Shown one piece after another: positions 25,386 through 33,581 of a stretch of DNA of 64,000 bases. Where the stretch lies: NCBI RefSeq assembly GCF_014198245.1, contig NZ_JACIHE010000003.1, forward strand, positions 372,001-436,000, given 5' to 3'. Below the pieces are notes generated by a model that saw only the letters and a program-made list of their open reading frames with translations, made no database searches and was not told the origin of the DNA. The DNA is from Bradyrhizobium sp. cir1 (GTDB lineage: Bacteria > Pseudomonadota > Alphaproteobacteria > Rhizobiales > Xanthobacteraceae). Both the position numbers and the translations under genes were made by a program. Position 1 is the stretch's first letter. Each line of letters opens with the position of its first letter.

Positions 25386-26161
25386 TGGCGGCAATCGAGC
25401 TTCGCAACATCGTAAAAGTGTTCTCCGACAAGCGGCGCAGCCGTGACCTCTTGACGCTGGACAACATCAATCTCGACATCGAGGCCAACGACTTCGTCTG
25501 CCTGCTCGGCCCGTCCGGTTGCGGCAAGTCGACCTTACTCAACATCATCGCCGGCTTCGAGCAGGCGACGAGCGGGCGCACGCTGGTGGACGGCAAGCAG
25601 GTGGAACGGCCCGGCTCGGACCGCGGCGTGGTGTTCCAGCAGCCGACCCTGATGCCGTGGCTGACGGCGATCGACAACATCGCCTTCCATCTCAAGCTCA
25701 AGGGCGTCGCCAGGGCCGAGCGCTACGACAGGGCGATGGAGTTCATTGATCTCGTCGGCCTGCGCGGCTTCGAGCATCACCACCCCTCAGAGATGTCCGG
25801 CGGCATGAACCAGCGCGTCGGCATCGCCCGCGCGCTGCTGATGAATCCGAGCGTCATCCTGATGGACGAGCCGTTCGCGGCGCTGGATGCCCAGACCAAG
25901 CTCGAGATGCAGGAGGAGCTGGTTGCGATCTGGCAGAAGCGCCGCTGCACCATCGTGTTCGTCACCCACAGCGTCGACGAGGCATTGGTGCTCGGCAACA
26001 AGATCGTGGTGATGACCAGGCGGCCGGGCCGGATCCGCGAAGCCGTCAATTTCGACCTGCCGCGCCCGCGCGACATCACCAGCCCGGAGTTCAACGACGC
26101 CAAGCGCCACATCCTGGCCTTGATCCGGGAGGAGTCGACGCGGCTTGCGCAGGCGTCGTAA
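25385..26161 (+). CDS. NitT/TauT-type ABC transporter ATP-binding protein
   Basis: The 258-residue ATPase has Walker A LLGPSGCGKST, Q-loop GVVFQQPTLMPWL, signature EMSGGMNQRVGIARA, Walker B VILMDEPFAALD and the switch His in FVTHSVDEAL. The C-terminal VVMTRRPGRIRE segment is typical of SsuB/TauB ATPases. Its ATG shares a base with the permease stop. The AMDase-like gene follows after 10 bp. Confidence 0.92.
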   Translation: MAAIELRNIVKVFSDKRRSRDLLTLDNINLDIEANDFVCLLGPSGCGKSTLLNIIAGFEQATSGRTLVDGKQVERPGSDRGVVFQQPTLMPWLTAIDNIAFHLKLKGVARAERYDRAMEFIDLVGLRGFEHHHPSEMSGGMNQRVGIARALLMNPSVILMDEPFAALDAQTKLEMQEELVAIWQKRRCTIVFVTHSVDEALVLGNKIVVMTRRPGRIREAVNFDLPRPRDITSPEFNDAKRHILALIREESTRLAQAS

Positions 26162-26171
26162 GGTTAAGGCC

Positions 26172-26903
26172 ATGCGCAAGCGTCTCGGCATGATCACGCC
26201 GTCCTCCAATTCGGTGCTCGAGCCCGTCACCAGTGCGATGCTGGCGGGCGTGGATGGCGTCACCGCGCATTTCTCGCGCTTCCGCGTCACCGAGATCGCG
26301 CTCGATGCCGCCGCGCTGAGCCAGTTCGATGCCTCCGCAATGCTGCCCGCGGCGGATCTGCTGGCCGATGCCAAGGTTGACGCGATCGCCTGGAATGGCA
26401 CCTCCGCAAGCTGGCTCGGCATCGGGCGCGACCGCAGCCTGTGCGACGCGATCACGGCACGCACGGGCGTGCCCGCGACGACGTCGACGCTCGCCTGCAT
26501 CGAAGCCGCCCACGCGCTCGGCGCCAAACGCGTTGGCCTGGTCTCGCCCTATACCGACGACGTGCAGCGGCGGATCGGCGACGTCTGGGCCGAGGAGGGC
26601 GTTGCCCCGCACGCCGAGCGGCACCTCGGCTTGCGCGACAACTTTTCCTTTGGCGAGGTCGCGCCTGCGACGATAGCAGGCATGATCCGCGATGTGGCGG
26701 CGGAGGGCGCGGACGCCGTCGTTATCCTCTGCACCAATCTCGACGGCGCCGCCTTGGCGGTCATGCTGGAGCGGGAGCTGGACATCGCCGTGCTCGATTC
26801 GGTCGCGGTGACGCTGTGGCGGACCCTCGGCCTCGCCGGCGGCGACCTCACGGCCCTTGCGCAATGGGGCCGGATCTTCCAGACATCAGCTGTCATCAAG
26901 TGA
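26172..26903 (+). CDS. Arylmalonate decarboxylase / maleate isomerase-like protein
   Basis: The 243-residue protein belongs to the Asp/Glu racemase superfamily, in the branch of maleate cis-trans isomerases and arylmalonate decarboxylases: start RLGMITPSSNSVLEPV, then VPATTSTLACIEAAHALGAKRVGLVSPY and a final VVILCTNLDG. Active racemases use two Cys. Here the first site is Gly76 (WNGTSAS) and only Cys187 remains. That is the same Gly/Cys pattern as arylmalonate decarboxylase, so a decarboxylase or isomerase reaction on a malonate- or maleate-like acid is plausible. ATG 26172 is preferred over an in-frame start at 26145, which lies inside the ATPase gene. Confidence 0.75.
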   Translation: MRKRLGMITPSSNSVLEPVTSAMLAGVDGVTAHFSRFRVTEIALDAAALSQFDASAMLPAADLLADAKVDAIAWNGTSASWLGIGRDRSLCDAITARTGVPATTSTLACIEAAHALGAKRVGLVSPYTDDVQRRIGDVWAEEGVAPHAERHLGLRDNFSFGEVAPATIAGMIRDVAAEGADAVVILCTNLDGAALAVMLERELDIAVLDSVAVTLWRTLGLAGGDLTALAQWGRIFQTSAVIK

Positions 26904-26914
26904 CGGAGACATCA

Positions 26915-28324
26915 GTGACGCAGCTCGATCTCGCCATTCGCGGCGGCACCATCGTGACGGCCAGCGACGAGTTCCGCGGCGATATCGGCATTCGCGACGG
27001 CCGCATCGTCAGCATCGCCGAGCGCATCGAGGGCGCGGCGCGCGAGATCGACGCGACCGGCCTGCTGGCGCTGCCGGGCGGCATCGACAGCCACGTCCAC
27101 ATCTCGCAAGCCTCGGGCCCCGACGTCGTGATGGCCGACGATTTTGCCTCGGCGACGCGCGCGGCGGCTGCTGGCGGCAACACCATGGTGCTGCCCTTCG
27201 CGCTGCAGGAGAAGGGCACGTCCCTGCGTGCCTGTGTCGAGAGCTATCGCAAGCTGGCCGAAGGCGAATGCTATATCGACACCGCCTTCCATCTCATCAT
27301 CTCCGACCCGACCGCGGTCGTGCTCGGGCAGGAGCTGCCGGCGTTGGTGAAGGACGGCTACACCTCGTTCAAGGTGTTCATGACCTATGACGACCTCGTG
27401 CTCAGCGACAAGCAGTTGCTCGAGGTATTCGAGGTTGCCCGCCGCGAGGAAGCGCTGGTCATGGTCCATTGCGAGGGCTATGACGCCATCCGCTTCCTCA
27501 CCAGCAAGCTCGAACGTGAAGGCCATATCGCGCCCTATTATCACGGCACCTCGCGGCCGCAGGCAGTCGAGCGCGAGGCGACGCATCGCGCCATCAGCCA
27601 TGCCGAGGTGATCGGCGTGCCCATCATGATCGTGCACGTCTCCGGCCGCGAGGCGATGGAGCAGGTGCGCTGGGCCCAGCAGCGCGGATTGCCTGTTCAT
27701 GCCGAGACCTGTCCGCAATACATCACGCTGACGGCCGACGACATGAAGGGCCTCAACATGGACATCACAGGCGCGAAGTATGTCTGCTCGCCGCCGCCGC
27801 GCGATGCCGAGAGCCAGCAGGCGATCTGGGAGGGCATTACGACCGGCGTGTTCCAGACTTTCTCGTCCGACCACTGCCCGTTCCGCTACGACGATCCCAA
27901 GGGCAAGCTGACGCCGAACGCCCGCACCTCGTTCCGCTGGGTGCCGAACGGCATTCCCGGTGTCGAGACGCGGCTGCCGATCCTGTTCTCGGAGGGCGTC
28001 TCGAAGGGACGCATCACCCTGCAAAAGTTCGTCGAGCTGACCGCGACCAATCACGCCCGTATCTACGGTCTCTATCCGCGCAAGGGCTCGATCGGCGTCG
28101 GCTTCGATGCCGATGTCGTGCTGTGGGATCCGAAGCTGAAGAAAAAGATTCAGCAGACCGATCTGCATCACGGCGCCGACTACACGCCGTGGGAAGGTTT
28201 TGATGTCACCGGCTGGCCCGTCACCACCATCGCGCGGGGGAGGGTGGTTTACGAGCAGGGCAAGATCGTCGGCGACAAGGGCGCAGGCGAGCTGCTGAGC
28301 CGCGGCAAGTCGAGCCTGGTGTGA
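26915..28324 (+). CDS. D-hydantoinase / dihydropyrimidinase
   Basis: The 469-residue amidohydrolase opens cyclic ureides (hydantoins, dihydropyrimidines). Metal ligands are visible in order: His-x-His in GGIDSHVHIS, the lysine to be carboxylated in YTSFKVFMTYDDL, His in MVHCEGYD, His in IMIVHVSGRE, and Asp in FSSDHCPF. GTG 26915 is preferred because GGAG lies 8 bp upstream; an upstream GTG at 26900 overlaps the preceding stop. The gene ends the importer operon, suggesting that the imported solute is its substrate. Divergent or adjacent racemase-like genes fit hydantoin chemistry. Confidence 0.87.
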   Translation: MTQLDLAIRGGTIVTASDEFRGDIGIRDGRIVSIAERIEGAAREIDATGLLALPGGIDSHVHISQASGPDVVMADDFASATRAAAAGGNTMVLPFALQEKGTSLRACVESYRKLAEGECYIDTAFHLIISDPTAVVLGQELPALVKDGYTSFKVFMTYDDLVLSDKQLLEVFEVARREEALVMVHCEGYDAIRFLTSKLEREGHIAPYYHGTSRPQAVEREATHRAISHAEVIGVPIMIVHVSGREAMEQVRWAQQRGLPVHAETCPQYITLTADDMKGLNMDITGAKYVCSPPPRDAESQQAIWEGITTGVFQTFSSDHCPFRYDDPKGKLTPNARTSFRWVPNGIPGVETRLPILFSEGVSKGRITLQKFVELTATNHARIYGLYPRKGSIGVGFDADVVLWDPKLKKKIQQTDLHHGADYTPWEGFDVTGWPVTTIARGRVVYEQGKIVGDKGAGELLSRGKSSLV

Positions 28325-28327
28325 TCG

Positions 28328-28567
28328 TCACATCGGCTCGATGCCGATCTGCTTGATGATCGCGGCCCATTTCGTGGTCTCGGCGGTCATGTAATCGGTC
28401 AGGCCTTTGGGGGCCATGACCAGCGGCTCGGCGCCCTGCTCGACGAAGAGGGCGCGTACCTTCGGATCGTTCACGGCTTCGACCATCGCCTTATAGAGCT
28501 TGTCGACGACAGTCTTGTCGGTATTCGCCGGCGCGAGCAGCGCGAGCCAGGCCGCGCTCTCGATCAT
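28328..28567 (-). pseudogene. 3' remnant of a TctC/Bug-family binding-protein gene
   Basis: About 80 residues match the C-terminal end of tripartite tricarboxylate transporter binding proteins: WLALLAPANTDKTVVDKLYK, VNDPKVRALFVEQGAEPLV and a final WAAIIKQIGIEP. Normal proteins of this family are about 320-330 residues long with a signal peptide, and both the signal and the first three quarters are missing. Upstream sequence runs straight into palindromic repeats, and the open frame that continues to 28744 encodes repeat sequence, not protein. It is a decayed gene tail. Confidence 0.72.
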
Positions 28568-28624
28568 GCCGCGGTTACCTGAACACGAAGTTCGTGACGC
28601 AGGCGAGCGCGTAAGCGAGGTCTC

Positions 28625-28767
28625 GTAGGGTGGGTTAGCCTGGCGGATGCGCGCAGCGCAGTCCGCGCAGTGTAACCCACCATTTCCCTTCTTGCGCGGA
28701 CAGCAAAGAGGTGGGTTACGCCTAGCGGTTTGCGTTTCGCGCAATCCGCGGGGCTAACCCACCCTAC
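28625..28767. repeat. Palindromic repeat with GTAGGGTGGGTTAGC arms
   Basis: Perfect 15-bp inverted arms, GTAGGGTGGGTTAGC at 28625-28639 and GCTAACCCACCCTAC at 28753-28767, enclose inner copies of the same motif (GTAACCCACC near 28672, GGTGGGTTAC near 28710). It looks like a widespread intergenic repeat of high-GC proteobacteria, and I see no open frame with a start site in it. Confidence 0.8.
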
Positions 28768-28798
28768 AGCACTTGTGTCCGTGCCGTCGCCTACACTC

Positions 28799-28879
28799 CG
28801 TCATTGCGAGCGTAGCGAAGCAATCCAGACTGTCCGCCGTGGAAAGATTCTGGATTGCTTCGCCGCGCTCGCAATGACG
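28799..28879. repeat. Palindromic repeat with CGTCATTGCGAGCG arms
   Basis: The outer arms CGTCATTGCGAGCG (28799-28812) and CGCTCGCAATGACG (28866-28879) are perfect complements, and inner AAGCAATCCAGA and TCTGGATTGCTT also pair. The transcript would form one long hairpin with a loop near 28830-28848. It belongs to the TCATTGCGAG class of interspersed repeats. Confidence 0.8.
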
Positions 28880-28911
28880 CGGAGATGGTAGTTTTGAACC
28901 CCAGCCCATCA

Positions 28912-29026
28912 CCGTCACCCTGAGGCGGCCGCTTCTTCAGCGGCCCTCGAAGGGCGACGGCCGGGCATCCTTCGAGGCTCCCGATGGGGCGCGGGGCGCC
29001 CCTTCGCTCGCGCCTCAGGATGACGG
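28912..29026. repeat. Palindromic repeat related to the one at 16324
   Basis: The arms CCGTCACCCTGAGGC (28912-28926) and GCCTCAGGATGACGG (29012-29026) pair at 14 of 15 positions. Internal GCGGCCGCTTCTTCAGCGGC and GGGGCGCGGGGCGCCCC form smaller hairpins. ATCCTTCGAG and CTCAGGATGA are shared with the repeat at 16.3-16.5 kb. Confidence 0.75.
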
Positions 29027-29054
29027 GACTGACAGCGAAGAGGGCCGCGCCCCC

Positions 29055-29891
29055 TCAGTTCGTCGGCCCATCCCCACGAATGGCGAACGTCGTCGCCTTC
29101 AGCTTGGTCATGCCGAACTTGTCGAACAGCTTGTCATAGGTGCCATCAGTGCGGATCGCGGTGAGGGCATCGGCGACGGCCTGGGCGAGCAGCTTGTCCC
29201 GAAAGGCAAAAGTGATGTCGGTGCCGGCGATGTCGCGGACCCAGATCTTTGCGATGCCCTTCTGCTCGAGCGAGTTGGCAGTCTCGTTGATGTTGAGCGC
29301 GGCCTCGAGCTGGCCGGCGCGCAGCGCCGCCGAGGTTGCGGTGACCGTGGTGAAGGTGCGCAGCTCGATCGGCTTGAGGCCCTTGGCCTCCATCGCCGTG
29401 CTGAACTCGCGCGCCTTGCGCTCGGTGTAGGTCGCCGATTCCACGCCCACCACGCGGCCGGCGAGGTCCTCGAACTTCTCGAGCTTCAGGCTGGAGGAGG
29501 GATCGGTGTAGATGCTGATCGCCTGCTGCGCATAGGGCACGAGGTAGAGCATCTTGGAGCGCTCCTCGGTCCAGAACAGGCCGGTGTTGATGGCATCGAA
29601 CCGCCCCGAGCGCAGCGCCGGGATCATCGGCGGGAAGTCCATGCGCAGAAACACCGGCTCGACGCAGATGCGCTTGGCGATCTCGCGGGCGAGCTCGACG
29701 TTGAGGCCCTGCAGCTCACCCTTGTCGTCGACGAATTGCTGCGGCGGCAGCGTCGGGTTGATCGACATCTGCCATTTCGGCGCCTCGATCAGGCTCGACG
29801 CCGGCACCTTCGGCGTGCAGGTCTGGGCACCGGCGGCCTGCGTCAGGCCGGCCAGCAGGACGAGGGCGGAGAAGGTCTTTGGAAATCGCAT
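29055..29891 (-). CDS. Amino-acid-type ABC substrate-binding protein (paralogue of the one at 40.4 kb)
   Basis: The 278-residue protein has a signal peptide with a likely cut after AAGAQ near residue 23. It has a family-3 (PF00497) binding fold: PPQQFVDDKGELQGLNVELA, MDFPPMIPALRSGRFDAINTG, and LFWTEERSKMLYLVPYA. The protein at 40366-41202 has nearly the same motifs and identical length, so they are paralogues. No permease or ATPase lies beside this copy, so it probably delivers to the transporter at 41.2-42.7 kb. It is 71 bp downstream of the MaoC gene in the LacI-headed leftward operon. Confidence 0.85.
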   Translation of the reverse strand: MRFPKTFSALVLLAGLTQAAGAQTCTPKVPASSLIEAPKWQMSINPTLPPQQFVDDKGELQGLNVELAREIAKRICVEPVFLRMDFPPMIPALRSGRFDAINTGLFWTEERSKMLYLVPYAQQAISIYTDPSSSLKLEKFEDLAGRVVGVESATYTERKAREFSTAMEAKGLKPIELRTFTTVTATSAALRAGQLEAALNINETANSLEQKGIAKIWVRDIAGTDITFAFRDKLLAQAVADALTAIRTDGTYDKLFDKFGMTKLKATTFAIRGDGPTN

Positions 29892-29962
29892 CTGAATACT
29901 CCGATCAAATCGTGGGTGGCAGAGGAGCCGTTCTCCGGTCCGAAGTCTTCTTCATTGTCTCG

Positions 29963-30445
29963 TCATGTGGCCGCCGCAGCATCAGCTTGCCGGGTCAGGA
30001 TCAGCGAGATGTGGCGGGCCGCGGTCACCACCTCGTCGCGCTGGTTGAGCAGGTCGAGCGTCTCGACGACGATGCCGCGCCCGGGATTTTTGGTGGGCCG
30101 CTTCTCGACGAAGCGGAAGCGGACGCGCAAGGTATCGCCGGCGACGATGGGTCCCCTAAATTTCACCTCGTCCCAGCCGAGCGAGGCGACCGAGGTCTCC
30201 TCATACAGCTTCAATTCCGACTTCAGCCCTTCCATCAGCGACAGGCCGTACAGGCCATGGCCGATCACCGCGGGAAAGCCGCGGGAGCGCGCATAGGCGC
30301 CATCGACATGGAGCGGATGATGATCGCGCGTGACGTCGGCGAAGGCCGCGATATCAGCCTCCGTCACGGTGTGCACAGCGGTCTCGAACTCCGTGCCGAG
30401 CGCGATATCTTCGTAACGGAGATTGATCGGGCTGCTGGCGTTCAT
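29963..30445 (-). CDS. MaoC family (R)-specific enoyl-CoA hydratase/dehydratase
   Basis: The 160-residue single hot-dog protein has the hydratase-2 motif: Asp and His in VTRDHHPLHVDGAYARSRGF, followed by VIGHGLYGLSLMEG. This family adds or removes water across an enoyl-CoA double bond. It lies 9 bp downstream of the CoA-transferase gene in the leftward operon, so its substrate is probably the CoA ester made there and oxidised by the dehydrogenase two genes upstream. Specificity cannot be read. Confidence 0.83.
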   Translation of the reverse strand: MNASSPINLRYEDIALGTEFETAVHTVTEADIAAFADVTRDHHPLHVDGAYARSRGFPAVIGHGLYGLSLMEGLKSELKLYEETSVASLGWDEVKFRGPIVAGDTLRVRFRFVEKRPTKNPGRGIVVETLDLLNQRDEVVTAARHISLILTRQADAAAAT

Positions 30446-30454
30446 GCTGATCCC

Positions 30455-32038
30455 TCAGGCGACCTTCCGTGGCCGCGCCGGCAGCGCCTTGAAGCTCTGC
30501 GCGATGCCCATCGGGCCGGAGCGGAAGATGCGCGGGTCCATGTCCTTCAAATGCGGGCTGATCCGTGGCTTGAAGCCCATATGGGCGAGGACGTCCTCCT
30601 CGAGGCGTACGCCCGGTGCGATCTCGGTCAGCGTTACGCTGCCGTTCTCGAGCTCGAACACGGCGCGCTCGGTGACGTAGCTGACATGCTGGCCGCGTTG
30701 CGCCGCGAGCGAGGCGCTGAAGCTGATCTGGCCGACCTGCGGCACGAATTTGCGGAAGGCGCCGTCGCGCCGGATCGTGAGGCGGCCGTTCTCGACGCCG
30801 ATGTCGAACTTGCCGCCGGTCATGGTGCCGCTGAAGATCAGCCGCCTGGCGTTCTGCGTGATGTCGATGAAGCCGCCGGAGCCGTCGCGGCGCTCGCCGA
30901 AACGGGTGACGTTGACGTTGCCTGTTACGTCCACCTCCGCGAAGGAGAGGAAGGCGCAGGAGAGGCCGCCGCCGTCGTAGAAATCGAATTGATAGGCCTG
31001 ATCGAGAATGACGCGCGGGTTGATCGCGGTGCCGAATTCGCGCGCATGGCCGGGCACGCCGCCGACCACGCCGGATTCCACCGTCAGCGTGATCAGGTCG
31101 GAGATGCCTTCCTCGGCCGCGACATTGGGAATCATCGCGGAGATGCCGACGCCGAGATTGACGACGTCGCGCGGGCGCAGCTCGAAGGCGGCGCGGCGGG
31201 CAATCACCCGGCGTTCCGTGAGTGGGTCGGGTGTGATCATCGCCACAGGGACCCGCGTCTCACCGCAGCGCGCGGGATCATAGGCGGTGCCGTAGGTCTG
31301 CATCTGCTCGGGCTCGAGCACGACGTGGTCGATCAGGAAGCCCGGGATCTTCACCATCTGCGGATGGATCGAGCCGCGCTTCACGATGCGCTTGACCTGG
31401 CAGATCACGGTGCCGCCGGCATTGTGCACAGCCTGCGCGATCGAGAGATCCTCGCGCGTCGTGCCCTCGTGCTCCATGCTGATATAGCCGTCCTCGTCGG
31501 CGGAGGTGCCACGGATGATGGCGACATCGGGCGGAGCGGGGACGCGGTAGAGCAGCCAGGACTGGCCGTGCAGCTCGAGCAGGTCGACCAGCGGCGCGGT
31601 GGTACGCTTGTTCATGCGCCCGCCGTCCTGGCGCGGGTCCATGTAGGTGTTGAGGCCGACATGGGTCAGCACGCCCGGATGCTTCGCCGCCATGGCGCGG
31701 CAGAGCTGGCTCATGACGCCTTGCGGGAAATTATAGGCGTCGATCAGCTCGTCGCGGACCAGGCGCATGAACGGCACCTGAAGCCCGAAATTGCCGCCGA
31801 TCACGCGCGCGATCAAGCCTTCATGGGCAAGATGGCAGAGGCCCTTCTCGGTCACGGCGCCGACGCCGGTGATGTTGATGAGCGTCAGATTGTGCGGGCC
31901 CCGGCCGCCGAGGAACCGCTGCTCCAGCGCGTCGAGAATGGCCTCGGCAGCGCCCGTGCCGCCATTGCCGCCGACGATCAGCGTATCAGTGTCGCGGATC
32001 AGGGCGGCGGCCTCTGCCGCTGTGATGATGCTCAGCAT
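30455..32038 (-). CDS. Acyl-CoA:carboxylate CoA-transferase, single-chain (alpha+beta fused, Pct-like)
   Basis: The 527-residue protein combines both subunits of a family I CoA-transferase. The alpha part has the oxyanion loop VGGNGGTGAAEAILDALE, and the beta part the catalytic Glu in LITLTVESGVVGGVPGHARE. The length equals propionate/lactate CoA-transferases and YdiF relatives. It would transfer CoA from acetyl- or propionyl-CoA to an incoming acid without ATP. It sits between an acyl-CoA dehydrogenase (16 bp upstream) and a MaoC hydratase, consistent with the activation step of an acid-degrading pathway. Confidence 0.88.
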   Translation of the reverse strand: MLSIITAAEAAALIRDTDTLIVGGNGGTGAAEAILDALEQRFLGGRGPHNLTLINITGVGAVTEKGLCHLAHEGLIARVIGGNFGLQVPFMRLVRDELIDAYNFPQGVMSQLCRAMAAKHPGVLTHVGLNTYMDPRQDGGRMNKRTTAPLVDLLELHGQSWLLYRVPAPPDVAIIRGTSADEDGYISMEHEGTTREDLSIAQAVHNAGGTVICQVKRIVKRGSIHPQMVKIPGFLIDHVVLEPEQMQTYGTAYDPARCGETRVPVAMITPDPLTERRVIARRAAFELRPRDVVNLGVGISAMIPNVAAEEGISDLITLTVESGVVGGVPGHAREFGTAINPRVILDQAYQFDFYDGGGLSCAFLSFAEVDVTGNVNVTRFGERRDGSGGFIDITQNARRLIFSGTMTGGKFDIGVENGRLTIRRDGAFRKFVPQVGQISFSASLAAQRGQHVSYVTERAVFELENGSVTLTEIAPGVRLEEDVLAHMGFKPRISPHLKDMDPRIFRSGPMGIAQSFKALPARPRKVA

Positions 32039-32054
32039 GAGCGCGCTTTCCGCA

Positions 32055-33197
32055 TCACGCGGCCTCCTTCTCGACCTGGCGGGCGATGATCAGCCGCTGG
32101 ATCTGGTTGGTGCCCTCGTAGATCTGGGCGAGGCGGACGTCGCGGAAGATCCGCTCGATGCGGTACTCGCGCGAATAGCCATTGCCGCCGTGGATCTGCA
32201 GCGCGTTGGAGACGTGCTTCATCGCCATGTCGGTGGTGAACAGCTTTGCCTGCGCCGCCTCCTTGGCGATTGGCTCGCCTGCGTCGTGCAGGCGCGCGGC
32301 GTGGTGGATCAAGAGGCGCGCGGCGGCGATGTCGGTCGACATGTCCGCGAGCATGAATTGCACCGCCTGGAAGCCGATGATGGCCTGGCCGAACTGCTTG
32401 CGGTCCTTGGCATAGGCGGTGGCGTCCTCGAACGCAGCCTGCGCCATGCCGAGCGCCATCGAGGCCATCATGAGCCGGCTGAAGTTGAAATTGCTCATCG
32501 CCATCTTGAAGGCCTGGTTCTCCGGGCCCATCACGCTGTCCGAAGGCAGGCGCACGTCGGAGAACGTGATCTGGCAGTCGTCGAGGCCGTGCATGCCGAG
32601 CAGCTCCTCGTTCTTGCCGCGAGCGATGCCGGGGAGGGCACCGTCGACGAGGAGGCAGGAAATGGAACGGTGGCCCGCCTCGCTACCGGTGCGCGCGAAC
32701 ACCATGATGCGGTCGGCGACGCCGCCGAGCGTCACCCAGGCCTTGGTGCCGTTGAGCCGCCAGCCATTGCCCTCGCGCACCGCGTTGGTGCGAATGCTAG
32801 CTACGTCGGAGCCGTGGTCGGGCTCGGAGACGGCGGTGGCGGGAATGATGTCGCCGCTCAGGATTTTTTGGATCAGCGCCTTGTGTGCGTCGGTGCCGTG
32901 ATGATCGAAGAACAGCACGGCCTCGACGGGGATCGCGAAGGCGTTGGCGACCGCGCCGGAGCAGCGCGCCAGCTCCTCCATCGCGATGCAGGCCGCGACC
33001 GCGTCGAGACCGGCGCCGCCGGCGCCTTCGCGCAGGCAGATGCCGAACAGGCCGAGATCGGCCATGCCCTTGTAGAGCGTGCGGTCGAAGCGGTCCTCGC
33101 GATCGATCGCGGCGGCGCGCGGCAGGATCTCCGCTTCCGCGAAGCGGCGGGCGGTCTCGCGCAGGGCTTTCTGGTCTTGGCTGTAGAAGCGGTCCAT
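32055..33197 (-). CDS. Acyl-CoA dehydrogenase
   Basis: The 380-residue flavoenzyme has the three-domain ACAD layout. Visible motifs are TAVSEPDHGSDVASIRTNAV, KAWVTLGGVAD, YAKDRKQFGQAI, QIHGGNGYSREYRIERIFRD, and the catalytic-base segment IYEGTNQIQR with Glu. It introduces an alpha,beta double bond into an acyl-CoA and passes electrons to ETF. It lies 12 bp downstream of the tautomerase gene and upstream of the CoA-transferase in the LacI-headed operon. A second, divergent-arm ACAD is at 36962-38125 with Asp in place of this Glu. Confidence 0.92.
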   Translation of the reverse strand: MDRFYSQDQKALRETARRFAEAEILPRAAAIDREDRFDRTLYKGMADLGLFGICLREGAGGAGLDAVAACIAMEELARCSGAVANAFAIPVEAVLFFDHHGTDAHKALIQKILSGDIIPATAVSEPDHGSDVASIRTNAVREGNGWRLNGTKAWVTLGGVADRIMVFARTGSEAGHRSISCLLVDGALPGIARGKNEELLGMHGLDDCQITFSDVRLPSDSVMGPENQAFKMAMSNFNFSRLMMASMALGMAQAAFEDATAYAKDRKQFGQAIIGFQAVQFMLADMSTDIAAARLLIHHAARLHDAGEPIAKEAAQAKLFTTDMAMKHVSNALQIHGGNGYSREYRIERIFRDVRLAQIYEGTNQIQRLIIARQVEKEAA

Positions 33198-33209
33198 GGC
33201 GGGCTCCCG

Positions 33210-33578
33210 TCAGTCGCTGGCGAGCTTGGAATCGTGGGAGACCTCGCTGCGGTCGCGATCGCAGAAGTAGACCGCGACATCGTCGCCCGGTACGCCATAG
33301 GCGCTGCATACGGCGCGGGTCAGCGCGATGGCGGCGGCGCGCCGCTCGGCCTCGCTGCGGCGGAAGGCGTGGACCTTGAGCAGGATGCGCTGGCCGGTGG
33401 CCTGGGCGCCGAACGTGCCGGCGTGGGCGTAGTCGTCGGGCGCAATGTTCAGGAAATAGAGCGTGACCGTATCAGCGGTCACGCCGAACGCCGACATCAG
33501 GCCGTCGGTCACGGATCGCGCCAGCGCGGCCTTGCGCTCGGATGGGACTTGCGGGGCGAGCACTTCGACATAGGGCAT
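33210..33578 (-). CDS. Tautomerase family protein, apparently two fused 4-OT-like units
   Basis: The 122-residue protein begins Met-Pro-Tyr-Val, so after Met removal it would expose the catalytic Pro-1 of 4-oxalocrotonate tautomerases. The first unit (to about residue 52) has the beta-alpha-beta pattern PYVEVLAPQV...ALARSVTDGLMSAFGV. A second similar unit starts near residue 63 (RILLKVHAFRR...AIALTRAVCSAYGV). It probably isomerises an enol/keto or unsaturated acid in this pathway. It lies between lacI (3 bp) and the acyl-CoA dehydrogenase gene. Confidence 0.78.
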   Translation of the reverse strand: MPYVEVLAPQVPSERKAALARSVTDGLMSAFGVTADTVTLYFLNIAPDDYAHAGTFGAQATGQRILLKVHAFRRSEAERRAAAIALTRAVCSAYGVPGDDVAVYFCDRDRSEVSHDSKLASD

Positions 33579-33581
33579 CGA

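Noticed and set aside
28568..28744. N-terminal extension of the TctC remnant as a 138-residue protein
   Set aside because: The added residues come from palindromic repeat DNA and do not resemble a signal peptide or the family's N terminus.
29879..32089. A 736-codon plus-strand frame
   Set aside because: It is antisense to the MaoC and CoA-transferase genes, which have clear motifs. Its composition is typical of a shadow frame.
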